From positions 1 through 18,265 of the forward strand of contig LXFE01000344.1 in assembly GCA_001929475.1 (NCBI GenBank): 18,265 nucleotides of DNA, written 5' to 3'. This DNA is from Neolecta irregularis DAH-3 (Eukaryota; Ascomycota; Neolectomycetes; Neolectales; Neolectaceae). Below, piece after piece: positions 1-8,476 of the stretch. A model generated the notes under the pieces. It did no database searches. It was not told the origin of the DNA and saw only the letters and a list, made by a program, of their open reading frames with translations. Numbering within the stretch: the stretch's first letter is position 1; each line of letters begins with the position of its first letter. Both the position numbers and the translations under genes were made by a program.

Positions 1-1
1 C

Positions 2-2142
2 CCCGCCGACGCCCAGCCGGCCCGCGCGGCAGCCCTCGCGCGGGCGCACTGCCTCGCGGTCGCGGTGCCCGAGTCGGCGCGCGTCGGGCACTATGCGCAC
101 TTTTGCAAGCAGATCCTGTGGCCGTTCTTCCACTACCAGATCCCAGACAACCCGCGCTCCAAGGTCTACGAGGACCACTCGTGGCACCACTACCTGCGCG
201 TCAACCACGCCTTCGCCGCCGCCCTCGTGCGCGCCTACTCCCCCGGCGACCGCCTCTGGATCCACGACTACCACCTGCTCCTCGTCCCCGCCCTCGTCCG
301 CAAGGCCCTGCCCAACGCAAACATCGGCTTCTTCCTGCACGTCGCCTTCCCCTCCTCAGAGGTCTTCCGCTGCCTCGCCGTCAGAAAAGACCTGCTCGCG
401 GGCATGCTCGGCGCAAACCTCGTCGCCTTCCAGACCGCAGAGTACTCGCACCACTTTCTCCAGACCTGCTCCCGCGTCCTCGGCGTCGAGGCCACCGCCA
501 CCGGCGTCTACCTGCCAGACCGCTTCGTCCACGTCACAGACATCCCCATCGGCATCGACATCTGCGCCCTCCACCGCAAGCTGCGCGACCCCGCAGTCCT
601 GCACTGGATCGCTCTCCTCAAGCAGCGCTACGACGGGAAAAAGATCCTCGTCGGCAGGGACAAGCTCGACCATGTCAAAGGCGTCCGCCAGAAAATGCTC
701 GGCTTTGAGCGCTTCCTGCAGGACCATCCACACCTCGCCTCCGATGTCGTCTTCATCCAGGTCGCCCTGAGCACCACTGAACAGAACGAACTCTCCTCCC
801 AGGTAGTAGACACCATCTCCAGAATCAACTCCTCCCACGCAAACCTCGCGTACGACCCGGTCGTCTTTCTCCACCAGGACATCACCTACGAGCAGTACCT
901 CGCCCTGCTGACCGTCGCAGACGTTCTTGTCATCACCAGCCTGCGCGAAGGCATGAACTTGACCTGCCACGAATACGTCGTATGCCAAGAAACACGAAAG
1001 AAACCCCTCATTCTCTCTGAAGTATTCCCCCCTAATCTCCAACCCTGACTCTAGTTTACCGGAAGTTCAACAGTCTTCCAGGGCGCCATTCTCGTCAATC
1101 CATGGGACACAAAACGCGTCGCTTCATGTATCTACCAAGCCCTTCAAATGTCCCCCCAAGAATCCGCCTCTCGTTGGCAAAAAATGTGGGATTACATCAA
1201 TTCCCACACCGCGGAAAACTGGACAACCACCTTTCTTGACAAATTGGATTCAACCTACAACGATCAACAGCGCCACCAAGCTCAATTCATCAAACGCTTT
1301 ACCCCAGAAGAATTTCACGGCGAGTATAAAAATGCTCGTAATCGCTTGTTTTTACTAGACTACGAGGGCACGCTGGTTAGTTGGGGATCACCCGGTGACG
1401 TCATAATGACGTCTCCGCAACATACAATCGATTTGCTAAACGACCTTTTATCCGATCCTCGAAATTCAGTATGGATATTCAGCGATTCAACGAGTCAAGA
1501 TATCCAAAAACTCGCCAATCGGGTAAATAGATTGGGTCTAGTAGCTGAATATGGCTGTCTCTTGCGTCGTCCTAACTCAAACTTTTGGGAAATAATTTGC
1601 GATAACTCAGATTGGCGAAAGCCTGTTTTGGAAATATTAGAATATTACGCTGAACGAACTCCTGGTTCGAAAATAATCAAGGGACGAGTTGTTTTGAAAT
1701 TTCAATGGGATAAATGTGAAGAATTAGAATTTGCTGCGCGGTACGGATAACTCTTGCCAGGTTTTTAATTTCTAGACAAGCGAGTGAAATTGCAAATCAT
1801 ATAAATGATGCTTGTACAGATAAACAAGTCCATGCGATACCAACAGAAGGAACAGTCCTCGTTCTCCCAACAACAATAACAAAAACAAGCACTGCTCAAA
1901 AAATCTTGAAAGAGCAATCTACCGAGGTTGATGTGGATTTCGTGGTAGTAGCCGGTGACGATCGTGGTGATGAACCTGTTTTCGAATGGGCGGCTCGTCT
2001 TGAAGAGGAACATGAGGTGAAGAGTGTGGTTACTATTAGCGTTGGAGCCAAACAAACTGCCGCGAAGCGATGGGTTGCCGCTGTTAATGGATTGGTTGCT
2101 GGATTGAATGGATTATGTGTTGGACATCAACCTGGTGACTAA
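2..2142 (+). CDS. TPS3: Trehalose-6-phosphate synthase/phosphatase complex regulatory subunit (TPS3/TSL1-like), 5' partial
   Basis: Exons 2-1021 (start lies outside the window), 1055-1740 and 1776-2142; introns are 33 and 35 bp. The 690 visible codons read in one frame. The first exon is a GT20 synthase domain (HDYHLLLVP, FFLHVAFPSSEVFR, LREGMNL, HEYV). The rest is a HAD-type phosphatase-like domain with FLLDYEGTLV, VIMTSPQ and SDSTSQ. Several catalytic positions look altered: GRDKLDHVKG has Lys where active synthases have Arg (ERLDYxKG), LREGMNL has Glu where bacterial OtsA has Asp, and the phosphatase motif is DYEGT rather than DxDGT. These features, plus the MTSP/SDSTSQ signature, fit the TPS3/TSL1 scaffold of the trehalose synthase complex better than TPS1 or catalytic TPS2. 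The GTG at 65 is not a start, because the frame is open to the window edge. Codon use turns from strongly C/G-ending to A/T-rich near 950-1150. TPS2 is the main alternative. Confidence 0.82.
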
Positions 2143-2230
2143 CGAGGTTTGAAACTTGAGCTTGCCTCGTATTACAATACGCAGTACAATATATCCAATC
2201 TTACTCCAGTCCTTGGAGCTAGATTTCGTA

Positions 2231-3589
2231 TTACAAATTCATCAATGAAAATTGACTAGCTACCGTCATATCCCAAATCGAAATTTTCCCATCAACTCCG
2301 CTTGCTGAAATTTTAGTCAATCTATCTTTTTCCCCCTCATGAGCTCGAACAAGACTTTTCTTAGTTTTAAACGGGCAAATAATCTTACGTGATTGCATTT
2401 TGATGGACCGTGTTTAGAGTGGTATCTTCACTCGACCCCTGCGAACGAGCTCTAGTATCCATATCGCGAAACATGTTGAATGCTGAATTCGTTTTGGTTT
2501 CCGCTCTTGAAGACGATCGAGAAGTTCCGTCTAGACAAGAATGGTACTTCCTACACCCCGTCAAATTCATCCTCGTTATTACATACCACCCATTTTGATC
2601 GCGCTTAAATACTACTGGTCGACAATCATACCCTGCAGCCACGATTTCATCCATGTTTGTCCATAATAGACTTGTAAATGGTAGAAATTGAGTTTTTACC
2701 TTGAATATCGTAGGTGCTATTCCCTCTTGTGTGCTTGGATAAACAACCGTAACAGAAGAATCATGTCCTATATTTAGAAATATACCGCAAGATATGTTAC
2801 CGGTAAACGCAAGCGTATCTCCAGACGGTGAAAAAGCAATACTGTGGATCCAGCTGCTCCCCGCACTCAAATATTCTGCACAAAGTGTATTAAACGGCAA
2901 CCTCGCTCCCCAAACGCTCGGCTCAGGTTTCTCGTCAACGTCTTTAAGATACCCCGAAAACACTCGTGCCTATTTCGTCAATATATCCTATTGTATCTCG
3001 GGCGAAACCTTCATATCAGTGCTCCCAGCCGCAATCAATACTCCATTAGGATGCCAATCAACACACGTAACTGTACTTCGTAAGGGCTTCTTGATATGTT
3101 TACTAATCCACCAATCATTTTCTTTTTCAAAGTAACAAACAGCAATAACCCTAGCTCCACTGCCCACCGCAAATTTAGTCTCGTTAGCAGACCATTTAAC
3201 GCATGTAGCAGCTCTATTAATACGGAGTAAGACGAGTGTAGGTCTCCATTCTGTGCCATTCCATGTCCAGACATTTGCGTTTCGGTCTTGTGAACATGTA
3301 ACTATTCGATTTGTACGGGGAGCCCAATCGAGCGAAGTTACTAATAAATCGTGCTTTAATTTAGCAGCAAAGATTCGATGGGCTGTATACATCTGAGAAC
3401 GTATGTTTTAGAATTGGAGAGGGGAGAGAGAGATCGTAGATGGCTACATTATTCGATCCTGGGCTGATTGCGACTTCTAAAGGTGTTTATTATATAGAGT
3501 AGATGAGTTATACTTGTACGGTCCCCATTGAATGCATGGCATGATATTGGGAATTGACCGAGTTGAATTGTTTGGTGTAGCGCAGTCAT
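2231..3589 (-). CDS. ARPC1: Arp2/3 complex subunit 1 (ARPC1/Arc40), WD40 protein
   Basis: Six exons: 3589-3520, 3476-3391, 3353-3009, 2969-2801, 2767-2389, 2354-2231; introns 43, 37, 39, 33 and 34 bp. Together they give 390 aa, close to the 370-390 usual for ARPC1. It is the WD40 propeller subunit of the Arp2/3 actin-nucleating complex. Recognisable family segments include [104 protein letters not shown] and the final [16 protein letters not shown]. The 37-bp intron at 3390-3354 is needed to join KHTFSD to HDLLVTS. The 33-bp intron at 2800-2768 has no stop in frame and would add 11 residues if retained. The last intron could end at an upstream AG, but only the AG at 2356-2355 keeps the frame. 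The gene converges on TPS3 (88 bp) and diverges from ATG10 (73 bp). Confidence 0.93.
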
Positions 3590-3662
3590 CGTGAATAGGA
3601 CGTGGGGACAGTCGACTATTCAGGGAGTAGATGTGATCACATGAGTTCTTTATAGATTTTTA
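3590..3662. promoter_or_regulatory. Shared 73-bp divergent spacer of ARPC1 and ATG10
   Basis: The ARPC1 start codon (3589-3587, minus) and ATG10 start codon (3663, plus) are separated by only 73 bp. Both promoters and 5' leaders must fit here or overlap the neighbouring gene. The stretch before ATG10 is AT-rich (TTTATAGATTTTTA just before the ATG). No specific factor site is recognised. Confidence 0.6.
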
Positions 3663-4265
3663 ATGTCGTTGACTGCAAAACAATTTCGTGCCGGGTGTAT
3701 CGATTTACGTGACCGGTTGCACCGGTCAAATATAGATTCTATAGATCGAATCGAGTGGATTCAAGAGCATGAAACTTGTGGATATCTCCAAATCGTTCAA
3801 GATCGTAAAACTAGACAACACTTGCCTCCTGATTACTCATTGGTCGACCTGCAGGACGACTCGACTTGTTTGTATTCGAGTAACAGTGAAACGCTACGGA
3901 TATATTTTCATATCGTATTATCGCCAGTATACCAGTCTCCTGTCCTCTATTTCAACGCATACTACTCAAACACAATACTCTCACTGGACCAAATCTACAC
4001 TCAAATGGTCTCCCAAGAACAGCCCCGTCTCCAAGAAATAGGTATTCAAGGCGGAATTTCCCACGGTGTATCACTTTCTAGAGGATCAGTCTAATTATAG
4101 GACCATCCGATTCTCGGGGTACCCTTTTACCTTCTTCATCCATGTCAGACACAAAAAGTCATGACAATTGTGAATGATGGAAAAGAAATTGATCCAGAGA
4201 GGTATTTATTACTATGGCTCGGTTTCTACGGACAGGTACTCGGTTTACATATTCCAGTTGCATAG
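3663..4265 (+). CDS. ATG10: Autophagy E2-like conjugating enzyme Atg10
   Basis: Two exons, 3663-4067 and 4101-4265, with a 33-bp intron that starts at GTATCA and ends in ATTATAG; 189 aa. Atg10 is the E2-like enzyme that transfers Atg12 from Atg7 to Atg5. Visible family features are LRIYFHIVLSPVYQSPVLYF, the LSLDQIYTQMV segment, then across the intron GGISHG-DHPILGVPFYLLHPC, with the catalytic cysteine at about residue 150 in the HPC motif. The C-terminal YLLLWLGFYGQVLGLHIP is also typical. Without the intron the frame would end at 4094, before the catalytic cysteine, so splicing is required for function. The ATG at 3663 is the first in frame and sits directly after the ARPC1 divergent spacer. 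Atg3 shares the fold but is longer and has a different catalytic context. Confidence 0.92.
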
Positions 4266-4454
4266 AATAATAAATAATGATTGATTGGAATTCTCCCATA
4301 CAGCTTGTGCACCAAGATCAGAGGATTCATGAAATCTACCCAACCACTCTCCCTCCTTATCAACTTCACTAATCACCATCAACGTCCCTAATCTGGTTGG
4401 CCTAGAAGATACTGGCGTATCCCCTTCCTATTCCAATCCTCCTCTCCGAGGGGG

Positions 4455-4533
4455 GCAGTGCTGAGTTTAGCAGAGTAGCGGTAAAGGGCGGGGCAGCAAA
4501 GTGGATGGAAAAGATAGCATTAGTCATAGCAAT
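4455..4533 (+). repeat. Dispersed repeat, copy A (shortest)
   Basis: Two blocks match copy B: GCAGTGCTGAGTTTAGCAG at 4455-4473 and AAGATAGCATTAGTCATAGC at 4511-4530. The segment AAAGTGGA plus GCATTAGTCATAGCAAT (4517-4533) also matches copy C read on the minus strand. Copy A appears to lack about 57 bp present between the blocks in copy B. No terminal repeats or target duplication are evident. Confidence 0.6.
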
Positions 4534-4826
4534 CGGCAGGGGAGCATCTGGGAAGGGTGTATATTGTAGATGACGACTGAGTATGAAAAGATGACCGGAA
4601 GAAAGCTGGTGTGGTAGGCCCAGGCATGCATAGAGGCTGTGAGTCGCAGAACAGCGACAGAGGAGTGCAGGGCTGCTAAAAGGTGGAGACTGCCAGTATT
4701 TAGCCAATGATATAAAAAGATATCACCTTTTGCAAAGGCAATTCAATGTCATCACCAACTAAAAGTGACTACGGTTGGTGGCGTTTTAATCAGTGTGTCC
4801 CGTGAAAAGTCCTGTCTTGGCCCATG

Positions 4827-4852
4827 CATGAAAAGCCCGCGGGCTTTTCATG
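4827..4852. repeat. 26-bp perfect palindrome, GC-rich core
   Basis: The left half CATGAAAAGCCCG is followed directly by its exact reverse complement, with the centre between 4839 and 4840 (CCGCGG core). It is followed at 4853-4875 by a second, imperfect inverted motif around GGGCTAAGCCC. It could form a cruciform or be the end of a decayed transposable element. There is no coding capacity here. Confidence 0.75.
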
Positions 4853-4928
4853 GGCCGGGCTAAGCCCATGGCCCGTCCACAACACTGTTGGTGAGTAAGA
4901 CACTGAGATACATATGGCAGGCTTTGCC

Positions 4929-4936
4929 TATAAAAG
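4929..4936 (+). promoter_or_regulatory. Candidate TATA box for the secreted-protein gene
   Basis: TATAAAAG lies 29 bp upstream of the ATG at 4965 and downstream of the earlier in-frame ATG at 4914. If it acts as the TATA element, transcription would start after 4914 and translation would use 4965, which also begins a clean signal peptide. This is inference from position and motif only. Confidence 0.5.
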
Positions 4937-4964
4937 TTTATCAGCCTTTAATCGTCCCGATATT

Positions 4965-6237
4965 ATGTTGTCATCCCTCCTTTGCTTGATCTCGCTTTCT
5001 AGTCTTGTTTCCTCAGAATCGGCTCTCGATCACTTCAGAGACATAACATCTGAGGCTCCCCAGGTTAATGTCGTTCTGCATTATTCAGCAGTCGAAAATG
5101 TTCCCGGTGATTTAGACATAAATCAAGCGATAGAACGTGCTGCAGAAGCCTGCTTTGCCAATTATGACTGCCACTCATTTGTCTTCTTTAAGCATGGTGA
5201 ATGCCTGCTCTTTGCAACTCTAAGCAGCTCATTCCCGGTATCAACCTGGGAAACTGATGACGCTTTGCAGAATACACTAGTAGCAGCCTACGAGTACGTG
5301 TTCATTAATAATGGGAACACTCTGATAATTTAGAAAGTCTAAACGAAAAGTTCAAGACATTATTGCAACATTTTCTTACGAGACCACGGAAACAACAGAA
5401 GAAGCATGGATGGAAAAACTCGTAGAATACTATCGAATAAATCATGATGATGAACAAGTTGATATCACTCAGGTTCTAGGGGCCTGCAAAACTGCTCTAC
5501 AAAGGAAACCACCACAACCAGTCAGTTTCAACAAATTTATCGAGGGAAAGGATATTTCAATATGTCAATCCATGACTGGAAAACAATTTCGGCTATATAT
5601 CTCGGAGGCCCTCAAACCGTGGGTAGATGGAGAACATGATTTGGAATCTGATGATATTATTTCGTTGGCCTTTATCGAAATATTCAGCCAAAGTCTTCAT
5701 CCAGGGTTAACCACGATTTACGATCCTACTGAAAACACCCTTTTCATCGAAGGAACTGACTTTCACATGCTCATCTTTTCATTCGATGGAAATTATGGCA
5801 TTGTACGGTCCGGTGATAGTAGTCAACCGCCTTTTGTTTTAACACTAAAGCCAAAAAGAAATTCAGACAAGCATCCCTCAAATCCACCTCTCTTCGAAAT
5901 GTTTCAAAAAGCAATGAAGTGTTTTGGTCATGAGGCCAAGTCTGCTGGCGTTGCTGGGACGCCAATTTCACAGACTGTGAATGAAAATCAGATGGTAGAA
6001 GCAACAATGGTCCACGTCATAAATTATGCACCGCCTAATCCTCAACAAACAGCCGTCGCTTTCGCACCAGGCCATACGGCAGTTTATCATGATCTAATTA
6101 CTGCTGTGGTTTTAACTGCAATCGAACGGTCTGACGAAAGGGAGAGACATCAACGTACATTAGTTCAAGCCCAAGAGAATGATGCTTTTTACAAATCCAG
6201 TATGCTTAATATCCTCACACATGACAAACAATATTGA
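4965..6237 (+). CDS. Unrecognised secreted protein with a PAN/apple-like cysteine segment
   Basis: Two exons, 4965-5293 and 5334-6237, joined by a 40-bp GTACGT...TTTAG intron; 410 aa. I do not recognise the family. The N-terminus MLSSLLCLISLSSLVSSESA looks like a signal peptide, with a short basic-free hydrophobic core. An in-frame ATG at 4914 would bury that signal, so 4965 is preferred. Next comes a Cys-spaced stretch, ACFANYDCHSFVFF then GECLLF (about residues 57-79), that resembles a PAN/apple core. The long C-terminal part has no recognised motif but few charged runs and well-formed mixed alpha/beta sequence, ending with a polar helix rich in E, R and Q. It has no transmembrane segment beyond the signal. 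Repeats flank it on both sides. It could be a lineage-specific secreted or cell-surface protein. Function is unknown. Confidence 0.7.
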
Positions 6238-6664
6238 ATTATTGAATGGAGATTCAGATGAGATGTTTGTTTATGTTAGTTATTGTTGTGTACTAGTAGG
6301 AGACTTGAGATTATTGAATTTCTTTTGACTTTGCAATATTGACCAGACCCAGGGTCATGGTCCAGTCGATTCAGAACGCCGTACTAATACAGACAAGAAC
6401 AGTGACCAATTCATCTCGCCAATCAGAGCTCGAGATATATGACAGCAATCTAGCTACACAAAGATGACGCAACTACAGTTTGGTTCTCAATGCAAATAAT
6501 CATCCCCAATTTTCTCTGCTGCGCTTTCACGCTGAGGAAATAGGTCATTACGCCACCAATCTCAATAAAAGCGGCATCCTCTCTAAACCCTTTGAGCTTA
6601 TTAAGAGACTATTTTGCATTTTGGTCATTGGTCCATTGTTGGGCTCAGTGGCAGCAGCGAGCAT

Positions 6665-6817
6665 GGCGACATAGTTGTTGGGAAACCAGCCCGTGATGCC
6701 GCCGAGCGTGCCGTCCCACCTGCCAGACTCGAGCCGCGTCAGAACCTAGGTCTCGTTGCCCGCTCTGAATGCCCGGCTGCTGTTGTCCCAAGGTGGGAAG
6801 TCATACAGCCCGCGCAG
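6665..6817 (-). pseudogene. Decayed SH3-domain relic
   Basis: Read on the minus strand, this frame gives GLYDFPPWDN, then SSRAFRAGNET, a TAG stop (6748-6746), then VLTRLESGRWDGTLGG and ITGWFPNNYVA. It is almost a whole SH3 domain (ALYDF...GD.I.VL...GWW.G...GWFP.NYV) without gaps. The hydrophobic residue after GD/GN is now a stop, and the first Trp of the WW pair is Arg. No start or other domain of a host protein is apparent: upstream is a proline-rich open stretch to 6934, and downstream the frame runs on without homology to about 6550. The WDG...GWFP pattern recalls SH3 domains of Cdc25-type Ras exchange factors, but that assignment is tentative. The region is more GC-rich than its surroundings. 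Most likely it is a duplicated or captured fragment that is now dead. Confidence 0.65.
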
Positions 6818-6943
6818 TCTTAGCCCTGTTTCTAGTGGGGGCTCCATCAGGGCGTCCTGGCGATTTGAGGGGCGGGGCAGTAATGGGTGAGGAGGGTGGG
6901 GCACTAACAGGCAGGGGAGCAAAATGTTCGGCAAAAGAGCCTT

Positions 6944-7125
6944 GCAGTGCTGAGTTTAGCAGCGTAGTGAGTTATGGGCATGGCAAACAGGGGCTGTGGA
7001 GATGCAGCAAACTACAGAGTCAGTTTAAGTGCAGATAGAAGACCAAGTAGAAGGAGAAGATAGCATTAGTTGTAGCAATATTTGTAGCAACAGTCATTGT
7101 CGCAGTAGTCATAGTAGCAGCTTCT
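6944..7125 (+). repeat. Dispersed repeat, copy B (longest)
   Basis: It begins with GCAGTGCTGAGTTTAGCAG (6944-6962), as in copy A. It contains AAGATAGCATTAGTTGTAGC (7057-7076) and ends in a GTAGCAACAGTCATTGTCGC / AGTAGTCATAGTAGCAG low-complexity tail. Over about 100 bp (7023-7125) it aligns with copy C in reverse orientation. Read on the minus strand it encodes a Thr/Met-rich stretch ending TTNAIFSFYLVFYLHLN, similar to the translation of copy C. Confidence 0.6.
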
Positions 7126-7808
7126 TTGACTCTGGGTTTGGGCGAGGTTAGCAGAGGGCAAAAACAGAGACCAGCTTGTGCCATCCCTGTTCGAGGTGAT
7201 TGTGTGCTGAAAGAGTTCAAGCGAGACAGACACGAGAATGGAGCGGGGGCGGTGGTACTGCGCAAGCTAGATGTCCTGTTCATCCATGTCTGTCATGGAG
7301 ACCTCAAAGTGATGATTTTGGCAAGGTGATTTTAGATGAACCAGATGTCCCAGGTACAATTGTAGGGTTGTTTAATGATACAGAACCCAGTATAATAATA
7401 CAAGTAGTTCCTTCATTGATCTATGCACAACCAGACTTGCTCTCTTTATTTCATCTAGATTTCAAGTCTCCCCAAACACCATGTCCAAACACTCTTCCTT
7501 ACATAGTTTCTCTCTAATATTTGTTTCTTTCTATAGGTAGCTCACATTCTCTGCAGGAAAAAGGGGATGAAGGGTTATCTCTTCTATACGTAAGGGCCAG
7601 GAGCAAGTAAATACAATCTTTTATTCTCTCTTTACCTCATCCTTCCCTATCCCTCAATCTTCAGCACACCCTCGCTTTCTCTCTCTCCATCTCATATCAC
7701 TCAAATTATCACCGTTTACAAAGCAAAATTTATGCAAATATCCCCAAACCTCCCGACTTGCAGCATGCGTGCCACATATCACAAATACCATTCTTATTCT
7801 CCGTCTAA

Positions 7809-8292
7809 TTAAAAATTAATGCTTGAAAATAATAAAGAGATGATACCGCTATCCTCCCAAGCCCGCTTAATACCCCCCGTATATCCATCTAAATGGGTAG
7901 GTTCGGGCATCTTCCACGTCCCATCCAACTTTGCTATGAAATCTGATTTTCCCTTTGCATACTCGATTTTCTAATTGATTAGTATCATCCGTGGTCGTCT
8001 CTAGGTACTAGTTCCCTGTCAAGGAAGAGGAAGCCTTGTAAAGATCGCATCGCACTTGTTGCGCTTACCACGTCGCGGAAAACAACATGGGCCTGGCCTC
8101 GCATTTTGGGTGTTTTCAAAGCGACGATATCGAGTACAGGTCCATGGGAACTAAACAGCATATACAAACATTTCTTTAAATCTGAATCGGTCAATTTTGG
8201 ACTTGAGAAAACGGGGTTGTGCCTGTCTTTGTGATTTTGTCGTTCAAATTGTGGACGTATAATGTTTGATTTGGCGGGATGGCAGAATTCAT
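7809..8292 (-). CDS. MSL1: U2 snRNP B''/U1A-family RRM protein (Msl1-like)
   Basis: Exons 8292-8223, 8181-8009 and 7970-7809; introns 41 bp (GC-AG) and 38 bp (GT-AG); 134 aa. These proteins bind the U2 (or U1) snRNA stem-loop inside the spliceosome. The single RRM reads LYVHNL (RNP2), NDKITKTDLKKCLYMLF, PVLDIVALKTPKMRGQAHVV (RNP1 = RGQAHVVF), LQGFLFLDREL, then KIEYAKGKSDFIAKLDGTW. Joining KITKT to DLKKCLY requires a donor at GCACAA (8222-8217), because no GT donor gives the conserved junction. A single RRM fits yeast Msl1, while animal and many fungal homologues have two. The 3' end is uncertain: a further 42-bp GT-AG intron (from 7847) could give the tail WEDSDGE instead of running to the TAA at 7811-7809. 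It is divergent from CYP51 with a 184-bp spacer. Confidence 0.88.
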
Positions 8293-8476
8293 CTGTGTAT
8301 GCACAAGATACTAGTATGCCAGTGTTACGACGGTTGAATGATTGACATGTAGTTAGGGTGCTAATTAAGGGCTAATTAAGCCCAGCCCGTAAGGGACAAC
8401 TCAGAAATCAGACCATCTCAAGCCATCCCCTTATCGTCGATCTTCGGGCCTTAGCTCAGCCCCGACAGCCTTTAAA
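8293..8476. promoter_or_regulatory. Divergent MSL1/CYP51 intergenic region
   Basis: This 184-bp spacer must hold both promoters. It contains GCTAATTAAG twice in near succession (8360-8381) and an inverted motif GGGCT-AATTA-AGCCC, similar in type to the one at 4857. No clear sterol-response element (TCGTATA) was found. TTTAAA sits immediately upstream of the CYP51 ATG. Confidence 0.45.

Larger units (their letters stand above)
4266..4964. other. Non-coding spacer with palindrome and repeat copy A
   Basis: About 700 bp without a supported gene. A 101-codon open frame on the minus strand (4402-4707) has no recognisable domain and overlaps repeat copy A (4455-4533), so I do not call it. Near the 3' end lies a 26-bp perfect palindrome (4827-4852) next to a GGGCTAAGCCC-type inverted motif, followed by the promoter of the secreted-protein gene. 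Confidence 0.7.
6238..7808. other. 1.57-kb gene-poor interval
   Basis: This holds a decayed SH3-coding relic (minus, 6665-6817), repeat copy B (6944-7125), a locally GC-rich stretch at about 6650-6930, and a pyrimidine-rich tract at about 7620-7710. The short open frames here (60-105 codons) overlap each other on both strands and show no conserved domain apart from the SH3 relic. I see no intact gene, and 7284-7620 shows nothing recognisable. Confidence 0.7.

Noticed and set aside
268-1042. Long antisense frames opposite TPS3 (up to 228 codons)
   Set aside because: They result from the strong C-ending codon bias of the GC-rich exon, which removes stops on the other strand; no domain is seen.
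65-1048. GTG at 65 as a start codon
   Set aside because: The reading frame is open to the window edge and upstream residues continue the GT20 domain; GTG starts are not expected for fungal nuclear genes.
3354-3476. A frameshift in ARPC1, or a 55-bp intron starting at GTAGCC
   Set aside because: A 37-bp intron at 3390-3354 restores KHTFSDHDLLVTS exactly, and the total CDS is a multiple of three. The 55-bp alternative would delete the conserved VAIYD-like strand.
4402-4707. 101-codon minus-strand open frame
   Set aside because: It overlaps repeat copy A, has no recognised motif and no plausible promoter or splice context.
7020-7517. Overlapping small open frames on both strands as genes
   Set aside because: They lie in and beside repeat copy B, lack recognisable homology, and the translations look random outside the repeat core.
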